In this document: piece by piece, positions 57,265 through 64,000 of the stretch
Numbering within the stretch: position 1 is the stretch's first letter
Layout of the letters: each line of letters begins with the position of its first letter
Assembly (NCBI GenBank): GCA_024114885.1
Contig: CP099429.1
Location: forward strand, 1,364,001 to 1,428,000
DNA: 64,000 bases
Reading direction: 5' to 3'
Origin: Septoria linicola
Taxonomy: Eukaryota; Ascomycota; Dothideomycetes; Mycosphaerellales; Mycosphaerellaceae
The notes under the pieces: generated by a model
Told to the model about the DNA's origin: nothing
The model's input: only the letters and a program-made list of their open reading frames with translations
Databases searched by the model: none
Program-made: the position numbers and the translations under genes

Positions 57265-60200
57265 CGTTAAGGTTAGAGAAGCCTATAAGTTTCTTAAGGA
57301 CTTGAAGTATATACTAACTATATATATAGTAGTCTTAAATAAGATAAGTAAAGGCGGAGAGGTTAACCTTCTTCCCTCTAAGTTCTAATAGTTCTCTAAT
57401 ATTCTAAACCCGATAGAGGAGATAAGGAGTAAGCTAGTAGATAGCGTAGAGTATATAATCGAGCTACGTCTAGGTACCGTTCTACTCTTTAGGCTACTAT
57501 ATTACTAGTCGGGTAAGGAGCTAGAGGAATTAAAGAAGTACCTTACTATAGGGCTTAAGTACGATTAGATCGAGCGTAGTATAAGCGAGGCAGGTACGCC
57601 TATCCTATTCGTGCTAAAGAAAGATAGTAAGCTAAGGCTATATATCGACTACCGAGGGTTAAACGAAATTACTATTAAGAATAGGTACCTACTCCTCTTA
57701 ATTAGCGAGACGCTAGATAGACTTATAGGAGCCGTATAGTTTACGACTCTAGACCTTATAGATATATACTATCGGATTCGTATCAAGCCTAGCGACCGCT
57801 AGAAGACTACGTTCTATACGCGCTATAGCTACTTCTAGTATAAGGTGATACTATTTAGCCTAACTAACGCTCTAGCTACGTTCTAGGCGTATATTAACTA
57901 TACTCTAGTAGGTTTAGTCGATACGTGCTACGTAGTATACCTTAATAATATTCTTATCTATAGTAAAAGCCGCGCGGACTACGTACGCGACGTATACGAC
58001 GTACTTACGCGTCTCTAGAAGTTTAGACTCTATACTTAAAGAGCGAAGTACAAATTCTAGTAGAAGGAAGTCGACTTCCTAGGCTTTATAGTAACTACCG
58101 GAGAGGTTACGATAGATCTACGTAGGATAGACGTAATTACGGCGTAGCTAACGCCTATAACGCTTATAGAGGTTTAATCCTTCCTTAGGTTTACTAACTT
58201 CTACCGGCGTTTTATTTTTAAATACTCTAGAGTAGTATCTCTACTTATAGCGTTATCTAAGGGCGCCGTAGTAGGTAAGAAGCTAGGCCTACTTAAGTAG
58301 ACTATACGAGAGGAGTAGGCGTTTACTAAGTTAAAAAGGCGTTTTTCTATAGTACTACTACTAAGGTACTTTAACCCTACGCTTAGGTTACGGGTCGAGA
58401 GCGACGCCTCTAATTACGTAATTACTATAATCCTTAGCTAACTCTTCGGGTCTAAATAGTACTCTATTATATTTATATCTAGGAAGATAATTACTATAGA
58501 GTATAATTACGAGATATACGATAAGGAGCTTCTTATAGTAGTTAAGGCTTTTAAAGTATAGAGGCCGTACCTCGAAGGCGCTCCGTATACGATCGACGTA
58601 CTAGTCGACTATACTAACCTTTATAGGTTTATAGGCGTAAAGAAGTTAACCGGTAGGTAAGCCTATTAGGCTACCTTCCTAGCTATATTCGACTTCGTTA
58701 TAACGTACTAGGTAGGTAAGCGAAACCTAGCTAACGCGCCGTTAAGGCGTAGCGACTACGCTAAGGAGGTAGTAGAGGTAACTAACCTTCTACCTACCCT
58801 ATAGACTAAGTTATAGCTATAGGATAATTAGAGTACGAGAGACGTAGGCGTACTACTCGTAGCTCGTATCTATACGACTTATAAGGAATAGTATTCTTCG
58901 ATAGAGAGAAGTACTAACTCTAACCCGTAGTAGTAGTTCTTAACGCCTATACGAGTAGTAGGTATAATTACTAAGGGCGAAGAGCCGTACGTAAATATCT
59001 TAGACTTAATCCTTAGATATACTCGCGCGCTAGTATAAGCTAAGCTAAGTATAAGCGTAGTATACTCGTAAGCGATAAGTAATAGCGGCCGATTCGAGTA
59101 ATATACTATAAGAGAGGGAAACCTCTAGGTAGACGATTCGCTATACGTACTTAAAAACTACGCCTTACGGACGTAGGTAATTCGTATATATTACGACGAT
59201 ACCCTTATAGGCTATTTTAGTAAGGACAAGACTATCTCGCTAGTATAGAGGAAGTACTAGTAGCTAGAGATAACTAAGGACATCGTATAATACGTAGAAT
59301 CCTATAGGAGTTACTAGAAGGTAAAGGCGCGTCGCTATCGACTATATAGCGAGCTAACTACGCTACCTATACTGGATCGTCTATTCTAAGAATTAACTTA
59401 GGATTTTATTATAGACCTTCTATCGAGTAAGCGAGGAGTATATACGTATAATACGATTCTAGTTATTATCGACCGATATACGAAGATAGTTATCTTTATA
59501 CTAACTACGAAGAGGTATACTAGTAGTAACCTTATAGGAGTCTTAATATTAGAAGTAATTAGGTATTATAGTATACCTATAGGTATTATTAGCGATAGAG
59601 GGTCTATATTTACGAGTTAGTTCTAGTCTAACTTCTACTACGAGGCGTATATAAAGCGTAAGCTAAGTATAGCGTTCTATCTATAGACGGACAGGTAAAC
59701 CGAAAGAGCGAATTAGACGCTTAAGACTTACCTACGTATCTACTACGTAGAGTAACAAGATAACTAGGTAGACCTACTAGTACAAGCCGAGTTCGTATAT
59801 AATAATAGTATATATACGATACTAAAGATGTTACTATTTATAGCGCTATATAGTTTTAATCTAGAGCTAGTAACGAGTAGGCGAGAAGCTCGAAGCGCGC
59901 TTCCTAAAAAAGAGGTACTAGCTACTAAGGAAGCTATAGAAAGATTAAAGAAGAACTATAAGACGCTAAGTAAACGCTAGCGAGAAGTAAGCGAGGCGTA
60001 GGCTAGGTACTTTAATAATAGGTATTAGGCTAAGGAATATAAGGTCGGCGATATAGTCTTACTATCGATAAAGAACCTACGATTAAAGGTTCTTTCAAAG
60101 AAGTTAGTAGATAAGTTTACTAGGCCTTTTAAGGTAATTAACGTAGTAGGGAAGTAGGCGTACCACTTAGCCCTACTACTAGACGCTCTTATCTATAACG

Positions 60201-60470
60201 TATTTTATATATTACTTCTAGAACCTTAGAAGGGTAGCGAGACGTAGGTAGAGAGTATACTACTCGTAGATTACTAGAGTAAATAGGAAGTTAAGAAGAT
60301 CCTTAGAACTCGAGTAAGGAAGGGCGTACGCTAGTACTTAATCCGCTAGTAGAGCTAGCCTAAAGAGTACGACTAGTAGGAACCTAAAGAATATATTAGT
60401 AGCTATATAGTACTTAACGTATTCGAAGCGTAGCGCGTAAGTAGGCGCGTAGTAAGACAAAAGCGCTAAG
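57265..60470 (+). pseudogene. Gypsy pol remnant with chromodomain
   Basis: Continues from the protease part (about 50,640-50,960) across the inner Copia. RT signatures include SEAGTPILFVLKKDSKLRLYIDYRGLNEITIKNRY and, at 57938-57949, YLNN in place of YLDD. RNase H and integrase follow; IIDRYTK (59.47 kb) and ISDRGSIF (59.59 kb) are integrase core. GDIVLLSIKNLRLK is the GPY/F-type region. The end EVKKILRTRVRKGVR-stop-YLIR..PKEYD..EPKEYISS (60,286-60,411) is a chromodomain with its Trp codons turned to TAG. Confidence 0.8.
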
Positions 60471-60711
60471 GCACTAATACGGTAACGCTAAGTACTAAGC
60501 GCTAAACCTATATATAGAAGTAAACTTCGAATTTAAGAAAATAAGAAAATTACTAAGGTATTTAGGATATATCGAAGCGTAAACTATATTATTTATATAC
60601 GCTCGCTAAGCAGGTCGTATAGTACCTATAGGTAAGAAGCAAGAATCTAACTATAGCCTATATAGGCGCGAGCGGAGTATAAGAGGCGTAGATAAGTAGC
60701 GAGCGAAACGC

Positions 60712-61650
60712 TTATTCGTCGTCTATAGAGAGCGCGTCGTCGCTAGCGTTTCCGCTAGTAGTAACGCTCTCTATATCCTTATCCTTCTCTACCTCTACCT
60801 CCTTATCGGATACGGCGTCCTCTAAGAGGTTATCCTCCTCCTAGTTACTACTCTCGAGGTAGGCCGCTTCTACGGTAGCGTCTAGGGCGTCGCTAGAGGC
60901 GCCTACTATATAGTTAGTCTATAAAGAGTATTAGTATCGTAGGAGGATCGTATAGGAAAAGTAGGTATACCTTGTACTATAGCTTAAATATAGCTACTAT
61001 AAAGTTAAACTAGCGCTAGGTCTCCGCTAGACCGGCGACGGACATCGTACTAGCCGCTAGCGGGGCGAGTACGCTCGCCTTACGTAGCGTATTCTAGCCG
61101 CCGACCGCCTTACCCTTATTACTAGTAAAGACTCTCTTAGAGGTCTTAATAGAGGTACAGAGGTTCTTTAGGCGACGCTTAGCCTACTCTTTACGTACGC
61201 CCTCTAGAAGGGTCTCTAGCTACTAGTGGTAGTATAGTACGCGGCGCGCCTACCGCTTAAGGTTTCCGTTAGTAATACGCTTATAGAGATAGTATTAGCG
61301 CTTATAGCGCTAATACTTAACCTTCTAGCTAGGCTTTATTATTCTATTATACGAAGGCTCGTCGTCTATACGTAATCCGTTAGTAGGTAAAGCGTAGTTA
61401 AGGAGTATTCGAAGAGCTATACCGTTATAGGCATACTTAATATAGTAGAGGTAGATGTCTATATCTCCTCGGCCTCTAATATTATCGATAGTATAGGGTA
61501 GGCGGTTCGTAACTACGACTCTAGTACGCTTCGGTAGTATTATACTTACGTTAGTAGTACGGTTATCGTACGAAGATACTAGCTTTACTAAGAATATAGA
61601 AAATATTATATATATAGAGAGAAAGTCTAAGAGAGAGTTAGAAGAGTTTT
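60712..61650 (-). pseudogene. Antisense reading frame inside the Gypsy, unknown product
   Basis: On the minus strand between the chromodomain and the 3' LTR. The first frame (from ~61,650) reads IFLVKLVSSYDNRTTNVSII.., then RTRVVVTNRLPYTIDNIRGR, then IYLYYIKYAYNGIALRILL, NYALPTNGLRIDDEPSYNRI, a basic middle (KGKAVGG, RRLKNL) and ends around 60,914. A second frame, offset by one base and readable from about 61,030, gives TNYIVGASSDALDATVEAAY, EEDNLLEDAVSDKEVEVEKD and SVTTSGNASDDALSIDDE, stop at 60712. Interior stops are almost all TAG at likely Trp/Gln positions. Roughly 300 residues, basic first half, very acidic tail. No known family recognised. The frame change may be an intron or an indel. 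Intact status cannot be judged. Confidence 0.55.
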
Positions 61651-61908
61651 TAAGAATACGCTCGAGCTACGAATCGTAGTCGCTATAGTAGAGAATATAT
61701 TACTACGTAAACGTAATACGTATAGTAACTCTTTACTTCGTAGCGCGGATTTATATAATACGCTAAAGGTTTATAGGCATAACGCGTTAGAGACGCGATA
61801 GGTACGGAATATATAAAGTATATTATAAAGACTAAATAGGAAGCCTAGAATATAACCTATAAAGTAAGGGTATCGCTAAGGGTAGCTCCCTTAGGAAGAG
61901 GAGATAGT

Positions 61909-62079
61909 TATAAGAGCTAGGTAAAGTTAAAAGTTAGATACGCCTTAGGCTCGTAGGCTTAGCGTACGGTATAATTATAGTACGCGTATATATCCGAAAG
62001 GAGGCAAGAATTAGTCTTACGATATCCTAATAGTCTTATTAGGAGGGCGCTCTATATATTACTATATACCTCTTTTATA
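61909..62079 (+). repeat. 3' LTR of Gypsy
   Basis: 171 bp, same sequence as 49116-49286 with a few G/A and C/T differences; followed directly by AGGAG and the resumed outer Copia. Confidence 0.9.
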
Positions 62080-64000
62080 AGGAGTTAAGTAACTAAAAAC
62101 ATTCTTTTAGACTCCTCTTAGTTTAACTCTAAGGCTTAGAGTTATCTTTTATATACCTCTTATATAAGGTAGAGCTACCTTATAAACTCCTAAAACTATA
62201 GTCTATTCTTTAGCTTAGTAAGACTATCTACTACTATCTCTTTTATATTTATATATTCTATAGAGATAAGTCTATTCTACTAGAGCTTTCTTATAGTATT
62301 ATATAAGATATTAATATATTTAGACTTATTATAAATATATAAGTCCTTAACTAGAGTAAGAGTAGCTTAGTTATTACCTTTTAGCTAAATTAGCCTAATT
62401 CTAGTAATAGTTTCCTAGTTACTAAGGATCCTTAGTTAGTAAGAATATTCTCCTACTAACTCTAGGTATCTAAGCTCTCTTAAAAGAGTACTAAGGAACT
62501 ATAACTATTTTATATATACTCCTATAGCTATATATTTAGCTTCTATTATAGATATAGCTATAGATTTCTACTTCTTACTTATCTAGGAGATTAGTATACT
62601 ATAAAGAAAGAAGATATATCTAAGGATTAAGACTCTATTAGTCTTATCTATTATATAGTTAGAGTCTATATATCTAGTAAGATAGCCTTAACTATTCCTT
62701 AAGTATCTTAGACTAAGGTCTAGGTTTAATCTTAGGTATCTAGTTAGCTTCTTTAGAGCCTTTATATATCCTACTATTAGATTACTAATATAGGAGCTTA
62801 ATCTTCTAAGAGTAAATAAGATATCTAGTCTTATAATAGTTATAAGCTATATCTATATTCTAATAATAGATTAGTACTCCTATTTATTATACCTTTTATT
62901 ATTTAGTCTAGTAGGCTTTAGACTTTTATAGTTATCTATTAGTAAAAGAGTTAGTAATATAGTTTCTTAGCCTATTTCTATTTTAGCTAGGTTCTCTTAG
63001 ATATAGTACTTCTAGTTAAGTTTTAGCTAGCCTTACTATCTATTTCTTATTAGTCTTATTCTAAGAATCTTATCTAGTTCTCTAAGATCTTTAATCTTAA
63101 AGACCTTACTAAGTTAGTCTTTAAACTAGAGGATATTCTCTAGTCTCTCTATAGTAATAGGTATATTATTAATATAGATTAGGATTATTAGGTCTTTTCT
63201 TTTCTTATAGATTAGAAGATATAGATCTACTTCTAACTATCTAAATCCTATTCCTTTTAGCTTTAATATATATAGCTAATTCTAGTCTCTTATAGCTTAC
63301 TTTAGCCTATAGAGACTTCTTAGAACTTATAAGACTATACTAGTTAGTAGGTTAATACCTAGTAGTAGGATTATATAGATGTCCTTATATAGGGTACTCT
63401 CTATAAATATATTATTTATATTTACTTAGTATAGAACTAGGTCCTTCTTATAGACTATAGCTATAAATCCTCTTAGAGTATCCTACCTAACTATAGAGGT
63501 AAAAGTTTCTATATAGTCTACTCTATACTTTTAAGAGAACCTTTTTATAACTAGTCTTACCTTAAACTTTTTAATAGTACTACTAAGTTTTCTCTTAATA
63601 TTAAAGACCTATCTTAAAGTAACTAAGTTAGCCCCTTTTAGTAGAACTACTATAGTCTAGGTATTATTACTTATAAGTATATCTAGCTCCTTCTAAATAG
63701 CTTCTTACTAGAGATAACCCTACTTAGGATTACTTACTACTTCTTTATAGTTCCTTAGGATTAGAACCTCCTATTTATATATTCCTACTTCTTTAGTAGT
63801 AGAGAATATAATCTCTTTAACTTTCTCTAAGAATTCTAAGTTCTATAGAATATCTAGGTTAATAGAGCTTATAGCTAAGAAGAAAGCCTAATACTCTAGG
63901 AGTATTTCCTTATCTAGCTAACTATTCTAATCTAACTTAAGCCTAATTAGCTTTAGCTTCTAGTTAAATCTATTAAGTTCTTAGGATACTTTCCTTTTTC
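62080..64000 (-). mobile_element. Outer Copia element, continuation to window end
   Basis: Resumes with AGGAG and matches inner Copia 51821-53741 base for base in length, with many extra CA-to-TA and TG-to-TA changes. It includes RNase H and RT; the RT box reads YINN at 63,165-63,176. The 5' part lies beyond the window. Confidence 0.9.

Larger units (their letters stand above)
49116..62079 (+). mobile_element. Ty3/Gypsy chromovirus, RIP-mutated, split by a Copia
   Basis: Bounded by two 171-bp LTRs and an AGGAG target duplication (49111-49115 and 62080-62084). Without the inner Copia it is about 6.66 kb. On the plus strand it holds gag (coiled coil, CCHC-like remnant), protease, RT, RNase H, integrase with the D..D..E residues still legible, and a C-terminal chromodomain. 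A purine-rich tract AGGAAGAGGAGATAG (about 61,892-61,906) precedes the 3' LTR and is a plausible polypurine tract. Between chromodomain and 3' LTR lies a 1.4-kb region with an antisense reading frame. Stops are nearly all TAG at Trp or Gln positions, as RIP would produce. Non-functional. Confidence 0.9.

Noticed and set aside
1..64000. tRNA, rRNA or CRISPR array
   Set aside because: No cloverleaf B-box context, rRNA segment or spaced direct repeats seen; CRISPR is not expected in a fungus. The tRNA-like 12-mer at 56,970 is a primer-binding site.

Overview
The window is nuclear DNA of a filamentous ascomycete. Most genes carry short introns (about 50-70 nt) with GT..AG ends and CTAAC/CTGAC branch motifs, and the gene families are fungal: RTA1-like, an NRT2-type nitrate transporter, a kelch propeller, Smc6, an FMP25-like protein and DUF7730. 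A large block shows repeat-induced point mutation (RIP). The style of genes and RIP suggests Dothideomycetes (Mycosphaerella-like fungi), but I cannot prove the class from sequence alone.

Positions 1-45,500 are gene-rich. In order they hold: a Sec7-PH Arf-GEF (-); a LETM1-domain mitochondrial protein (+); a weak, possibly decaying stretch at 8-13 kb with an unrecognised gene, a MYND-finger pseudogene carrying a stop and a frameshift, and a four-exon orphan; an unrecognised gene (+); an FMP25/RCC1-like mitochondrial protein (-); a Cys-rich orphan (-) divergent from Smc6 (+) across a nested dyad; an orphan (+); an RlpA-like double-psi barrel protein (+); an MFS drug:H+ antiporter (+); an NTF2/SnoaL-like protein (+); an RTA1-like membrane protein (+); a 12-cysteine small secreted protein (-); a MYND protein (+); a GPI-type Ser/Thr-rich surface protein (-); a large F-box protein (-); a kelch propeller protein (-); a secreted phospholipase-A2-like protein (+); a DUF7730-type gene in pieces (+); and a nitrate transporter (-). 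These are mostly independent housekeeping and surface or transport genes. I see no biosynthetic cluster.

From about 47.8 kb to the end, CA and TG dinucleotides almost vanish and TA dominates, which is saturated RIP. The block is a three-layer nest of LTR retrotransposons. An outer Copia (minus strand; 48,251-49,115 and 62,080 to beyond the window) is split by a chromodomain-bearing Gypsy/chromovirus (49,116-62,079, TSD AGGAG, 171-bp LTRs). The Gypsy is itself split by a second Copia of the same family (50,961-57,259, TSD AAAAA, 278-bp LTRs). The inner Copia is less mutated than the outer one, matching the order of insertion. The catalytic YxDD boxes of both RT types have become YxNN through RIP-type changes.

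The most novel item is an antisense reading frame (about 61,650 down to 60,712) inside the Gypsy, between the chromodomain and the 3' LTR. It encodes a basic/hydrophobic N-terminal part and an acidic C-terminal tail that I do not recognise. No tRNA, rRNA or CRISPR array was seen.
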